DNA from: Emydura subglobosa
Lineage: Eukaryota; Chordata; Testudines; Chelidae
Length of the DNA stretch: 64,000 nt
Assembly: GCA_007922225.1 (NCBI GenBank)
Contig: ML679954.1
Location: 23,705,003 to 23,769,002 of the forward strand
Reading direction: 5' to 3'
Shown: positions 1-11,928 of the stretch, one piece after another
How positions within the stretch are numbered: the stretch's first letter is position 1
Layout: every line of letters begins with the position of its first letter
Notes under the pieces: generated by a model
What the model was told of the DNA's origin: nothing
The model's input: only the letters and a program-made list of their open reading frames with translations
Databases searched by the model: none
Translations under genes and position numbers: made by a program

Positions 1-3000
1 ACTGAGGCCAGATTTTCCCTAGCCTCCATGTTGGTGCATGATAGTGTGGGGGCCAGGGAAGAAGTTCTTCACCTCTATCACCACCTCCCCTCCCCACCTC
101 ACGCACATTATCTCTACCCATACACTTTTGCAAGGCCTCCCTAAGAGACAGGAGAGCTGTATTCAAAGGAGCTTGTGGACTTCATTCACGCTCCATGGGA
201 GGTATCGTGGCACCCAAAGGGAGGTAAGACCAGATGAGACCATGTTCTCCACCTGCTTAAGTACCAAACAGAGCTGGCTGGCCATGAAGGGTAAATAAAC
301 TGCACTCTGTAAAGGTGTATAGAGGTTGGCTTGGCACACAGCTTCTGTACGTCTGGGAGCTCCAGGATGCATTTTGCTTCATAATATCCCTTCAGGGGTG
401 TTAGTCTTTGTGTATACCCCACCCCCACAATCATGCACACTGAGGGCTCAGCTTTCAGATCACAATGAAACATGTTACAATTCAAGGTTAACAGCCCCTT
501 AACCCCCCTCAGTTCTCAGAGTGCACCCCTGAAGATGAGGCCTCTTGCCTTCACCTATCCTGGGGTAGAATCCTGTGATCCTCCCACCTGCAGTCTGAGT
601 CCCCAGGCCACAAGCTCTGCAAGTCTTCCATCTTGGAGCTGTGACCAGTAGTAAATGTAGTGATCAGACAACTACAATTTGGCTTGTCTACAATAGGATT
701 TTAGATACATGCTAGTTATCGTGTTAGCTACTACATTAAAAATGTATCCTTTTTGCTAACCAAGAAAAGGTCTCCGTTTACCTATTCTTTGGCGGTGCCG
801 CCGCATGGTCGTGAAACAGTTTGTGGAATCTTGTAGTGGTGGTGTCCAATCTGTGTGTGTTCTGTAGTTGGAGGGCATTATCTAGGGCCTTCAATATGAT
901 TCCTAACAGAAGTACAAAACACATCGCTGAAAGGGAAGTATGCAGTTTTATAAAAATCCAGTGTTTTGTTGATATTCCATTTTCAGGATCTTCAATATAT
1001 GTAATCTCCTACCCTCTGTATTCACCTTCATGCCACCATTAGTTACATATAGTTAATTTCCTATAGAAGTGGCAGCCCTTCTTAATTGTCAAGGTTAACA
1101 AGAAGTATTTAATTTCTCAAATCTCTATTTATCTTAATTTAGTGACTACATTTTTTTGTTTTTTGTGTGTAACAGCCTCTCATTGTAAAAGGACAAGATT
1201 TGTGCTTGTAGTGGCTCTTCACATGATGGAGTACATAAAACATTGAACATGCTGATTACTGGCTAAAAATATCCTTTCATTTCATCTGATATCATATAAT
1301 GACAAGGCTTTGAAAGCTCCAATGCCATTTTGCTGGGGCGAGTGACAACATTAAGGATACTTCAAAGGAGAGGAAAGTATTTCAGCAATGTTGCTTTACT
1401 TCCTTATTTAGTAGTGTACTAATACAGAAGGGAAACAGTGTCTAGTTATGACTGGCCCATGTGCATGTGTCTTCTGGCTATCATATCTTAGAATTACCTT
1501 CATCTGCTCATTTTGTACTATCACAAAGGTTTAGGCCAAATTTTTAAAAGCAGCCTCTGAAATTCTGCCTCTACTCTCTCTCTCCCAGCCTAGAATGGCT
1601 GTGCAATATGATAGTTAGCTGTTGGCTATATAAGTCCCTGCTTTGGGGGTGTGAACACTGTATAACTTGCACACACCAACCCTAGTTTTTGCATATCCAA
1701 AACTGTGCACCTTTTTGATGGAGCTTTTATTATGCACAGGGTAAAAAACTGCCTGATTCTCCACCAGCTCTTACAAAAAAAACCTCTCACTGTCAAGTAG
1801 ACATGTCTACGTCTGGATTTTGTCAAGCACAGGATGGAGACTAGGGTTCAGCTTAACTAAGTAGTTAATGACTGTTGGCAAATACTGGCTTTTTTTATTG
1901 GTGACCACTATAGCACTGATGGAATATTACTGTGTAAAGAATTCTAGGGTATCTTTCTGGCCCCACTGAAGATGGGTGGAGTTTTTTCTAACTTTGTTGG
2001 AGCTTGGAGTTCACCCCAGAGTGTCTTCCAGACTGCTTTCTTGTTAGAGCTTAGTTGAATAATGTCTCTATTGGGAGTACTGTTTTTTTCTTTCAAAAGT
2101 GGCGGGCCCGAGCTCTATTAATGTCAAAGATGTTGCAGCACTGGTGAAAGTGCACGTGCCATTCTGCACAGTAACTTAGCCTTTCTTTCATATGTTGATG
2201 TGAAGGGAGTTTGATGTGATGAAGTAGTTCCAAATTCTGCCATCTACAAATCTATATTGTAATTGGTTTAGTCCTACCATTGGACAGTCAAATTCTTCCG
2301 TTTCTAACCTATTTCAAAGAGAATTAATGACAAGCATATGGGAAGCTTTGCCATTTTTGTATTTCAGACATTATGGAATTCTTTTCTACTTTACAGGAGA
2401 CATGTACATGAATGTCGTCATTTTTCATTAAGGACAGAATAATTATAAAGAGAAAAGCAGGTGTTGCAGTCACGCTTAATGCCTAAGGAGTTATAGGTCT
2501 GCTAGCAAAGTGGGGGACCTTTAGTTCAATACTGAGCATGCCTGACAATCACAGTCTGATTTGATAAATGATTTCATATGCTGAAATGCACATTGCTTAA
2601 AGCATCTATGGTTGACTAGCATTTTTAGGGCAGTATATCAAGGGATTAAGGGAAGAGTCATTCTTATCATAGTTAACTGCCTTTTTCTAAAGAGTTCTTT
2701 TAATTCCTTCCGCAGTCAGAAAATAGCAATGCTCTGATATCATTTTAATCTGTTTCTCTCCTGTAACTTGGTCTGTTTTTGTACAGTATGTCTCTGCATA
2801 AATTCCAAATTGAAGGTTACTGGAAACAGAAGAGGGAACCTAAACTTGTCGCAGCATTAAATTAAGGACAACCAAGTATGACTCTTATATGAATAATATA
2901 TATGCAGTATCAACTAGTAAAAGCAATCAAACAATGGAATTGTGAAACTTTTGGTGTATAACTTAAGAATTAATCTTTTGTCATTAGTATGGCATGGGGT

Positions 3001-3697
3001 TATAACTTATAACCAGAGGAACTGGCTCAATCTAATTTTCAGAACAGTGGTGGTTTTGCTAGCTACCAATGCAGAATCCCAGCAGGTAATTAACTGACCG
3101 TACATTTGGTGAAAAAGGCTTTGCGCTTCCATCGCTTTAAGAGCAAGGGCTAAAAAGAACTTCTGAAACAAAAAAGTCTCATTGCATCTGGGTTGTTTTA
3201 AAACCTCACATAATTATAAACAACCCGGTGCAATGTTTAAAGACGCATACGTGACAATTGTGTAAAATTATTTGATTAGCAAATTTGCATCTTTTTTCTT
3301 TCAAATCCCAAACTAATTCTATGACTGAACTGTAAACAGAACCAGGTATTTCACTTTGTTAAATACAAATCTAGAATTCAGTCAAGTGTCAAACTGAGAA
3401 CTCAGCTTGAATAGACTTAAGTGGGAGGAGGAACCAGGGACTTAAATTTGTTTAGCTTTCAATCATAAACAACATTCCGTTTCTTGATATGCCAAAAGCT
3501 TTCTTTCATGTTTGCTGTAGCACATAGATACGATGTTTGAACATTGCTAAGTTTCTCAGCCTTGTTAAGCTTTTATGATCACCTTGGAGATGCCTTCAAA
3601 GTTAGATGGCATACACCGATCATGAACTCAGTCATTACCTTAAAAGGTAATAAATTTCAATGTTCAACATGGTCAACAAATTGTCAGGTATGTAGGG
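1..3697. other. no gene seen; AT-rich non-coding DNA
   Basis: Open frames here are short (at most about 100 codons), overlap on both strands and show no recognisable domain. I see no clear repeat ends, splice-flanked exon or RNA gene. Composition is that of ordinary vertebrate intergenic or intronic DNA. Confidence 0.6.
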
Positions 3698-3768
3698 TTT
3701 GATCCCATGCCCAGTGAAGTCAGTAGGAACCTTTCTGATTACTTCAGTAGCATGGACCTGATCCAATG
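3698..3768. repeat. small palindromic element of the GGGCCTGATCC type
   Basis: The left part reads GTTTGATCCCATGCCCAGTG and the right part reads back as its imperfect inverse (…TAGCATGGACCTGATCCAA), around a GAAGTCAGTAGG / TTACTTCAGTAG core. The same palindromic style recurs at 11790, 33345 and 40742. It is a decayed nonautonomous DNA element of a type common in amniotes; family assignment is inference. Confidence 0.45.
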
Positions 3769-5180
3769 CCTACTTCGATCTCCTCTTTTTCATCCCAAGC
3801 ATCTTTGCAGAGAAAGGGAACTGTGTTGTCATTCATTCCTGTCCATAGCTTGTTCCTCAAGTATTTCCGTACATACATTGTCCCCCACATCTAGTCAGTG
3901 GTCAGCTTCTAGGTCAGACTGACTTTGCTTGTGTCTACATTATTTTCTTATGCAATGCTGTCCTCTGTTTGTCTTCCACATTGGTCCCCAGCATCATAAT
4001 CTTTTTTGATTTATAACCAATCTCATACCCTGATTTCACATCCTATTGCTATAAATTTTTTGTCTTGAAATCATTCCATTTAATACCTGCTGTCTTTTGA
4101 AGAATTCTCATCTCTACTACTTCCAGACTTCCTAGGTCTGTTTCGTTTAACCATAGAGTAATACTGTTAATACACTGGTTTGATGCATTTCCACAGGTTT
4201 GATACCAAAGTGGAACATTTCTTGTAAAACAAGGGGGCATAGAATCATAATTGCCTTTCATCATGTTCTTAAACTGGCTATTAAGAATTAGATGAGTTTG
4301 AGGGCATGACACTGGATGATCTAGAGTTAAAATCCTTTGTTTATGCAGATGACACATAATACAGTTGACAGATGTTTGAATTGATTATTTTCTTCACTAC
4401 CTTGGAAAATTGGTGTAGTCAAGTTGAACTTGCAACTACTACATCTTCTTGGCATATCTTGGAAAAGGGACAATGGATAGTGTTGAAATGCAGGAGTAAT
4501 GAAGTCCTAGAACAAGTAGAATCTTGTGTACTTAGGAAGCTTGATCAGTTCCAATGGTTCCATCAAAGATGACATTAAAGGGAGATGTGCCTTAGCCACA
4601 ACTGCTGCTCAAAAATTGACAATTATGACCGATGAAAATATTGTTTTGGTCCCTAATTTTGGTAGATGATAGTGGCATTGCATTTAAACTTCTGAGGATT
4701 GATTAAATTCTCACTTGGTTTTTGATGATGTAATTATTAAACACTTCATGTCCTCACAAACAGATGTTACTTCTCTCTAACCCTTTCCTTTTGGTTGCAT
4801 TTCTTTAGTTATTTCCATAAATATTCTGGGGTTTTCCCATGTCTTTGTCCCTGATATTTTGCTTCACATAGTTCTTTTTGGTGTTGTGTGCTGCATCTAT
4901 GCATTTTGATAACTATTTAAACCTCCCCTTCAGGTATTCTTTCTATACACTGACCTAACCATGTGTATACTGGATTGTACGATGCTGCTTTTCCACTCTA
5001 CAGTGCATTGAATTTTTGGGTAAATAGTAAAATTTCAGTTACTAACACACTTCCTTATCTGACAGTAATGTACGCTTTGGGCCACATATGACTGTTTGAA
5101 AAAGTGGGATTTTTTTCATCTTAAGGTTTTGAGAAACGTACACTCAAATTCATCCATGCTCTCTTTTGAAAGAGAGAGAA
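3769..5180. other. no gene seen
   Basis: Contains only short unrelated open frames, such as a 102-codon frame at 4049-4357 on the minus strand with no recognisable domain. No repeat boundary identified. Confidence 0.55.
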
Positions 5181-5448
5181 GGGCTGGTCTGCACTGAAGA
5201 GTTACATTGGCATAGCTGTCTCTTTTGGATAGGAGCCATAGTTAAAATGGTCTATGCCTGGGTTTAGATTGTGCTAGGTCAACACAAAAGTTCTTCCATC
5301 AAGCTAGCTGCCATCTCATAGAGATGGATTAGCTACAGTGACAGGAAGGACCCCTCCCATCACTGTAATGTCCAAGCTGAAGCACTACAGTGACACAGCT
5401 GCAGTGCTACAACTGTGCCGCTGTAGCACTTCAATGTAGACATAGCCT
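5181..5448. repeat. MITE-like DNA transposon remnant, GTCTACA termini
   Basis: The left end reads GGGCTGGTCTGCACT and the right end, reversed, reads AGGCTATGTCTACATTGAAG, so the termini are imperfect inverted repeats of a GGCTATGTCTACA type. The inside holds repeated ACTACAGTGACA / GCTACAACTG blocks near the right end. There is no coding capacity, so it is a nonautonomous element. Related termini occur at 6001, 11217 and 30640. I could not fix the target-site duplication. Confidence 0.6.
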
Positions 5449-5757
5449 AAGAAAAACAGAAGGAGGCTTCTTGTATCAAATGAGAGATTGCAACCTAGGA
5501 ACCCAATATTTGATTCCACACCCGTATTTGTTGTTTATGTTGCAGCACACTAATATAAAGGATAAACTGCGCCATACCCACTGTGCAATTAAAGTGCCTG
5601 CAGAATAGTTAAAAGCATCACTTTGGTGGTATGACAATGTTTTATAATAGAGATGAGGCCTTCAAGTATGGCTGTTATCTGAACAAGAGATGGAAAATGG
5701 CAATGTTTATTCAATAGATCTGTGCCTTCATTTCACTCACATGGATCTGCAGCAGTT
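5449..5757. other. no feature seen
   Basis: Short spacer between two MITE remnants. Nothing recognisable. Confidence 0.5.
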
Positions 5758-6013
5758 GATGGGAATATTGCGAGCGCCATAGAATAGCTTGCATAACTTA
5801 CGTCGTTGTCTTAAATTCTCTTCTGCGCGCCATCTCCACTACGCTGCACTGACTGGAAATGCATACCCATCGACCACACTACTCTTTTTTTCGGAGGTGG
5901 TTTTATTAAATCGACTTCCAGATTGATTTGAGCAGGTCTTCACTTCCACTACATCGAACCGGATAAATCAATCTGAGGGTGGTGAATTTGCCACCATCAG
6001 TGTAGACATAGGC
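5758..6013. repeat. MITE-like remnant, TGTAGACATAGGC right end
   Basis: The right end GTGTAGACATAGGC matches the inverted terminus of the 30640-30895 and 11217-11483 elements. The interior shares their layout: AGCTTGCATAACTTACG on the left, a block resembling GACTTCCAGATTGATTTGAG in the middle, and GGTGGTGAATTTGCCACCA just before the end. The left terminus is eroded. Confidence 0.55.
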
Positions 6014-6889
6014 TAAGATAAGCTTTTACTGCTCCTTACTTGTGTTAATGCTGGAGAGTCTAGAGTGTGTGTTGGAATTAATTCCTCCTTTTGTATTGTC
6101 AATGGAATTTCAATCATTTACACCTTTGAAAACCTGTTTAAGGGGATTACACTAGTATGAGCAGGACATCTCCAAAAACAATGAGATTGCATAGTTCAAA
6201 CTGATGGTTTCCTTTGGCCCAAAAGCACTCTTAATATTGCTGGTGATATATGAAAAGGGAAGAAACCAGCTTGATTTGCAGATTCAAGATTGCATTTACA
6301 GAGCTGGCAGCAAGATGATGTATGTTTTTATTTATAAAGTGAGAATGTTTGTTTGATATGGAAATTGCTGATATACAATACACTGGTTCCTACTTTTATC
6401 ATAGCTTTTCAGGTATGACCATATTGTAAGGATCCATTTTTTTGAACTGCAGTGTAAAAGTCAGTGGTGTTAAGAACAAAAGAGCATTTATCAATAAGCA
6501 GTATAATAGACCACTAGAAGATACACTAATTATCTTTGAAGTGGTTCACCTGATGATTGTGTGGAAGTATGAATAGAGAAAGGACGTGAAAAAATATAAT
6601 AAAATACTAAAAAAAGAGCATTGGTTAATACAGCTTCCATTCAGTTGCATCACACGTCATAAATGATTATATTTTAAGATACAGGTAAACTGTAATCTAT
6701 GCATGCTGCAGTATCTGTAGATAAGAAATGAGGGATGAAGTCCAATGGGAAGAGGCTTAAAGATGTAGAATATTATGATGAGCAGAAGGGAAATTTTGTG
6801 CTGAACAGAACAGCGGAGAAAGGAGATGGAAGGCAGAGTGGAAGCAATGGTTGTTTTGGAGTAAGTAATATGAGAGACATTCCGGGGCG
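6014..6889. other. no gene seen
   Basis: AT-rich DNA. Short open frames at 6735-6917 (+) and 6757-7029 (-) overlap each other and show no domain. A short GC-rich run (6885-6906, CCGGGGCGCCGCCCCCCACC) lies at the edge of the LTR-like unit that follows. Confidence 0.5.
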
Positions 6890-7101
6890 CCGCCCCCCAC
6901 CCCCCATTCAGTGTTAACAGTCAGCCCACAACCTGATCTTATTAGGGTATGCCTATGTGATCGGCTGTGCCTTTGGCTCCCACGTCGTCTATGGGAAACA
7001 AAACTTAACTGACCATATATGGGAAACAAAACTTAACAGCAACCAGGAAATGAAACCTGTTGCAAGTATCCCCTGGCCAATCTGGTGCTGGCATGAAGCC
7101 A

Positions 7102-7109
7102 ATAAAAGG
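7102..7109 (+). promoter_or_regulatory. TATA-like box of the LTR-like unit
   Basis: ATAAAAGG lies about 25 bases downstream of a CCAAT motif and about 400 bases upstream of an AATAAA signal, the spacing expected for an LTR promoter. Activity is not shown. Confidence 0.35.
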
Positions 7110-7510
7110 GGTCTTATCCAAGCCCCTGGCTGAGGGCCTTCCCGAACTACCAGCCTGATCACCTGGTCAGGATTCTCCTGCTCCAGTGTCCCCACCCCCA
7201 AGCGTGAATTGTTTGTTAGCCGGCCGAGTTCGAGTTTTTACGTTTATTATGCTGTGTCCCTTTCTCGTCTGGTTGGTAAGGAGTTAATTATCAGCCCGTG
7301 TTCTTCAGCTAGCTGACTGTAACATTCCTTCGTATCAGTCTGTCACTCGCAGTGAACTGTCTGTTGTCTCTTTAAAATCAGTCTGTGCCTTGCAGTTAAC
7401 TGTCTGTTTAGCATTCCATCGTATTAGCTTGTAGTTATTAGTATTGTAGTTAATTGTTTGTTTAAATGTGTATAAATAGTTAAAATTCTTTATTATTTCT
7501 GTTGTCTTAT

Positions 7511-7516
7511 AATAAA
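7511..7516 (+). terminator. AATAAA polyadenylation signal of the LTR-like unit
   Basis: A canonical AATAAA in TATAATAAAATCC, followed by a T/A-rich stretch. It makes sense as the R/U5 signal of the surrounding LTR-like unit. Confidence 0.35.
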
Positions 7517-7590
7517 ATCCAGTTAATTACTAACTGACTCATTATTAACTCTCGGGGATCATTAACCTGTCGGAACAAGCAGCAGCCAGC

Positions 7591-8733
7591 GATCAGTGGA
7601 CAATATAAAGCTGCTTGAGATGATGTGGAGAACAAGGGATGCAAAATAGGCAGAGACCTGACAAGTGGATTTGAACTGAGCAAAGGAATACTGTTTTTTT
7701 CCAAAGGATAAAGCTGGGCAGGTCAAATGAAAGGGAAATAGACTGAGGTAGTTGCAGTCTAAGTACTTGGGGGCAATAGGACTGGCCAAGTTGGCAGAAA
7801 TAATGTCCGTTGTAATGATCTCTGTCAGAAACTAGAACATGACTCTAACTTGAAGGTGGTCTACGAAGGGTTTTAGAAGGAATTTTGTAGGAAGAAAGAT
7901 GATTAAACCATTCTCCACTAACAAGAACCACATTATCACACTTCAGGTTCTCCTGAATAAGCTCCCTCTTTCTATAGCTCACCATCAGCCTCTGCACAGA
8001 AAATACCTTTTCAAAACATGGTAATTAGAATAGATTAAGTTTATGCTAAAACCACTTTCCAAGAGTGTCATTCGCCAGAATAAAAAATTTAAATTATGAT
8101 TTGAATATCAATTTTTTACTACTTAGAGAGAATTTCAGATTAATAATATATGAACTTGTAACAGTAGCCACAGGAGTCGGTGCACGCTGACCCGTTATGT
8201 GCCAGGTATATTAATCTTTTTGTGGTGCTTATGTCAAGTGACTGGGACCTGGAAATAAAGTTGTCTGTGTGATCAAAATGGATTTTTTTATGGGGTTGGG
8301 GAGGAAATTTTTAAAAAATAAATAAACTTCTTTGAAATTGACAGTCCATGTTAAAGCCTAATTTACTATAATCTATTAAAATTGTGTAAACTTGATTTTA
8401 AAAAAAATCAAGCAATACATGTTTGCTGCTGAAGTTTTAAACAAAGTCAAACTGCTAAATTGTGGAAGTTGCTGGGCAGAGACCTGCAGTGGGACTGGGA
8501 TCTTTCAGGTCCTGCAGGACCCACTGCCCTAATGGTGGGAGCAGGTAAAATGTACTTTGTTGTGGATGAAGTGGGCAAAAAAACACTGTTAATTTGTGGG
8601 AAAACACTTAAAAACTTTTAAAGGAGGGCTAGAAAGAGATTTGATGTCTACTATAAATAATAGGAGTTTAAAGTACTTTTTCACATGGTTTAAGCAAGAT
8701 TGTTTTATTCTTTTACTGGTAAAATTGTCTGAA

Positions 8734-8736
<3 letters not shown>
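7591..8736. other. no gene seen
   Basis: No recognisable coding or repeat structure. A short inverted repeat CTTGATTTT / AAAATCAAG occurs near 8391-8411, in AT-rich sequence where such matches arise easily. Confidence 0.5.

Positions 8737-8767
<31 letters not shown>
8737..8767. repeat. (TG)n microsatellite
   Basis: An uninterrupted TG dinucleotide run of about 15 units, ending in TATA. Likely polymorphic in length. Confidence 0.95.
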
Positions 8768-8770
<3 letters not shown>

Positions 8771-9328
8771 ATCTATGTATACTAAATGACCATTTTTGGT
8801 TTTTGCGCTTGTTTTTAGTAGCATGAAGGAATCTCTTTCTTGCGGGGATCTAAAGTTTTTGTCGGTGGGAATAAGATAAAAATGAAAAAAACAATGTGGG
8901 GGTGGTTGGCCGTGGATATTGCAGGGTGGGACAGCAGCAGGATTAAAAATCTAGTTTCACACAGGGCTTCTTTGCTAGGTAAACATCTGGAACCAGTGTT
9001 TGCTAAAGTTTTTGACAGCAGTAGCCTCTTTGACAGTCAGAGTATTTTCTTCATTTCATTGTGTTCATTTTCATGACTAGTTCATTCAAAGATGAAATCT
9101 TGAATGGAAGCTGAAAAACTAGGAATGGTGGTTTTCCTCTTCTAATCTGTGAATTAAAAACCAAGGTGTGGAGAATGAGATTTATTAACTCCAAAATTTT
9201 GAAGGACAAGATGAGCAGAAACGATCAGTTGAATTCACCAGGTACAGCGTTTTAAATATAAAATATGTTTTGATAAACTTACTTTTTTTCTTAGATATCC
9301 AGCACTTAAGGTAATTTTATTTAACTAA

Positions 9329-9380
9329 AAATATCAGGACTGTCCCTATAAAATCAGGACATCTGGTCACCGTAGGTACA
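9329..9380. repeat. short interspersed repeat fragment (GGGACAGTCC type)
   Basis: The block AATATCAGGACTGTCCCTAT followed by AAATCAGGACATCTGGTCAC looks like the end of a known-style interspersed repeat of reptile genomes, with two internal ATCAGGAC copies. I recognise the pattern but cannot name the family. Confidence 0.35.
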
Positions 9381-9580
9381 TAGAAAATGGTGGATGACAT
9401 TTCTTAACATAAAAAAATATAAAAGTTAAGAATCTGAATAAGTGTATCCTTCTGGCTGAGGGAAAAAAAGTACCAAATTATACCCGTAAATGGGAATCAA
9501 CCTTTCCTTAGGAAAATACAAATAAAAAGTGCAAAACAAGATTAAAATCGTGGCGTCACTTTTTACTTTTAAATGAAGGT

Positions 9581-9639
9581 TTCCTGCATGCTGATTTAAA
9601 TCATGATTAAAATTGGTGATTTAAATCCAGCGCACCCTG
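9581..9639. repeat. DNA-transposon end, TTTAAATCCA…CACCCTG type
   Basis: The segment ends GGTGATTTAAATCCAGCGCA then CCCTG, with repeated GATTTAAATC palindromes just inside. This fits the terminus of a hAT-type nonautonomous element whose other end starts CAGGGTG. The opposite end was not found here. Confidence 0.35.
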
Positions 9640-10754
9640 TGTATTACTCAACTAAGCAAGAACTTCATTAGGACAATAATACTTCAATCAAGACTAGTTT
9701 CCAGCATTTACTAGAATGCACCAAAGAAAGCTAAATTAAGTCTACAAACTGCTGCAGGGCACTTAGTCCAGATGGCAGCAGCAAAGTGGACTGGCCCTGA
9801 CACATGGAATGTGCATATGGCACTAACAACTGCCTGCATTTTGTCCCTGTTTGAGCTAGCTGTGGGTTCTTCACATGGTACCATAGCAGCAGCTGCAAGA
9901 GTAGTCACACAAAAGTTCTGACATTGTAAACATGCAGCCAAATGGTCTGTGGAGCAGTATTTGCCACATTCTGAGTCCTGTGTTTTTGGCTACTGGCCTG
10001 GTGATTTATTTATGGATGTATCGTCATTTAACAGAATGAGATAAGCATGAGCAATCACCTATTGCTGATGAAACAACAGCAGCATAATTATCGGAGAGCC
10101 AAATAAAAATATAATTACATTTGATGGTCTCACAAATGGTATGTCATCTGGTAAAATATTTAATACAGTGAATGATGTAGTCTCATTATGCAAGTCATAC
10201 TTAATACAGAAGGTTATATGCCCAGCCTTGCATAGATATAGGCAAGGAAGAGGACATAAGCACAGCTAGCTTTTTTCTGCCCAGGCCTTTGCAACCTGAA
10301 TCAGGGACAGGAAAATTCCAGTCTGCATCAGGGAGCACAAAGACTGTGCAGATCTTTGGCTTGTAGTGGTCCCAGGCCCCTAAATGCTGCTTCACCTCCA
10401 CACCAGCAAACAGAGCTACATCATGGGATAAGGGAAAGGCTGCACATGGTGAGGTTTAGTAACAGCCACGCTTCCCTTCTGCTCTGGAGACATTGTGCTT
10501 GACTCTGGCACAATGCTTCTAGGAGCTCCAGTAGGAAGTTCATGTCTGATCTTGCCCCACGCCAGAATCTGACATAGTCTTTAGAGAAGCTGACCTTCAG
10601 TATGGATGCAGAATTGACTTAGTCAATAAAAATGAAGAGCGATAATAAATTGTCAAAATGGAAATTGGAGTGAAGTGGGGCTCCACAGGCATAAGCACTA
10701 AAATAATTGTAAGATTTACAAATATCACTTACATCATCTTTTAAGTAATATCTT
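9640..10754. other. no gene seen
   Basis: Short minus-strand open frames at 9711-9941 and 10201-10401 have no recognisable domain. No repeat ends identified. Confidence 0.5.
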
Positions 10755-10968
10755 CCTTAACCGATTGCCTGCCCCTGCAAGGGCCTTTGGCATTGGTGCA
10801 CATCAATCCCTTCTGTTCTGTCTTTGGCACACACAATTTTAGTTTCCTGAGGGCTAAAATATTTTGGTGAACACCAGTTGTGGTGTGTGGATGCTGGGTG
10901 GTGACCTACATATGAAATCAGACTACATCTGCTGATCCCTTCTGGGCTTAACTTTGAGTTTATAAGCA
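10755..10968 (+). mobile_element. CR1-type LINE 3' tail fragment
   Basis: The block GGCATTGGTGCACATCAATC … CTGATCCCTTCTGGGCTTA matches, in order and spacing, the unit at 34090-34260 in this window (GGCACTGGTGCACCTTGG … AGACGGGACGATCTGGCCTT). The ending AAATCAGACTACATCTGCTG then ATCCCTTCTGG is the style of a CR1 3' untranslated tail. It is diverged and 5'-truncated. Confidence 0.5.
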
Positions 10969-11216
10969 TGTTCAATCCACTTAAATACAATCCTAGAAAT
11001 GACGGATTGAAAAGGACCTTGATAGGTCATGAAGTCAGTCCCCTACACTGACAGGACTAAGTATTAACTAGATCATCCCTGACAGGTGTTTCTCCAACCT
11101 GTTCTTAAAATCCTCCAGTGATGGAAATTCCATACCTCCCTAAATAATTTGTTTTGGTGCTTAACTACACTTACAGGTAGGAAGTCTTTCCTAAATCACC
11201 CTTGTTGCAGATTAAG

Positions 11217-11483
11217 ACTGCGTCTACACTGACGGCGGCAAAGTTGCTGCCATCAGATCAACTTATCTGGATCGATTGAGCGGTCAGTGAAGACCCACTC
11301 AGTCGATCCAGAAGTCGACGTTATTAATCCACCCCCACAACGTGGTTCCTGTCAGCGCAGTGCAGTGAAGACGGTGTGCACAAGAGAAGCTTGGAAGTAG
11401 ACGGGAGTTATGCAAGTTCTTTGCGTATTTTGCATAACTCCCATTGACTGCCGCCGAATCGCAGAGGTATGTGTAGATCAACC
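11217..11483. mobile_element. 267-bp MITE nested in CR1, TTAAG duplication
   Basis: The left end reads ACTGCGTCTACACTGACGGC and the right end, inverted, reads GGTTGATCTACACATAC. It interrupts the CR1 sequence precisely: CR1 reads ...TTGCAGATTAAG up to the insertion and resumes TTAAGTCCATTACTACT after it, so TTAAG (11212-11216 and 11484-11488) is duplicated. If the true duplication is TTA, a PIF/Harbinger type would be possible; TTAA would point elsewhere. Inside are arms GGGAGTTATGCAA and TTGCATAACTCCC (11403-11415, 11430-11442), a 13-bp hairpin also found in the 30640 copy. No coding capacity. Confidence 0.75.
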
Positions 11484-11789
11484 TTAAGTCCATTACTACT
11501 TATCCTGTCCTCAGTGGAGAAGGACAACGATTTATCACCCTCTTCTTTTATAGTAACCTTTTTACATATTTGAAGACTCGTGTGTCCCCCCAGCATTCTC
11601 TTCTCCAGACTAAACAAACCCAGTTTTTTTCAATCTTTATTTGTAAGTCATGTTTTCTAGACCTTTAATTATTTTTTTGCTCTCCTCTGGACTTTTTGTA
11701 GCATGTCCACATCTTTCCTGAAATGTGGTGCCCAGAACTGAACACAATTCTCCAGTGGAGGCCTTTATTAGTGCTTAATACCACCAATT

Positions 11790-11852
11790 GGGGCCTGATT
11801 CTTATCTTGCTCACAGTGGTGTAAACCTGGTGTGAGATCAGAATCAGGCCCC
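11790..11852. mobile_element. 63-bp palindromic element, 13-bp perfect terminal inverted repeats
   Basis: The ends are perfect inverted repeats GGGGCCTGATTCT (11790-11802) and AGAATCAGGCCCC (11840-11852). Just inside, TTGCTCACAGTGGTGTAA / GGTGTGAGATC continue the partial symmetry. It sits inside the CR1 fragment, so it is younger than that CR1. No clean target duplication is visible. Confidence 0.65.
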
Positions 11853-11928
11853 AAATGTTATTTCTCCATATGCACACAACACAAGTCTGTTTTGCTGTAT
11901 CTTTTAGCTTAACTCCTTCATAGGGCCC

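Larger units (their letters stand above)
6890..7590 (+). mobile_element. LTR-like unit, probably an old solo LTR
   Basis: On the + strand this segment has the signals of a retroviral-type LTR in order: a CCAAT box at 7077-7081, CCAAT overlapping an ATAAAAGG TATA-like box at 7099-7109, a GT/T-rich middle, and AATAAA at 7511-7516 followed by a further ~60 bases. A 19-base block beginning ATGGGAAACAAAACTT is directly repeated at 6991-7009 and 7019-7037, upstream of the promoter as U3 repeats often are. Neither a confident TG...CA boundary nor a target duplication could be fixed, and no gag or pol sequence adjoins it. Class (ERV or gypsy) is open. Confidence 0.45.
10986..11890 (-). mobile_element. 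CR1-like LINE fragment, interrupted by two small elements
   Basis: Read on the + strand it begins AATCCTAGAAATGACGGATT and continues through TCCCTGACAGGTGTTTCTCC, CCTCCAGTGATGGAAATTCC, TGGTGCCCAGAACTGAACAC and GTGGAGGCCTTTATTAG, the inverse of a CR1 3' region. The same series of blocks occurs at 22520-23000 and 17010-17410. The copy is split by a MITE at 11217-11483 and a 63-base palindromic element at 11790-11852. Only the distal coding and 3' untranslated part is present. Confidence 0.75.
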
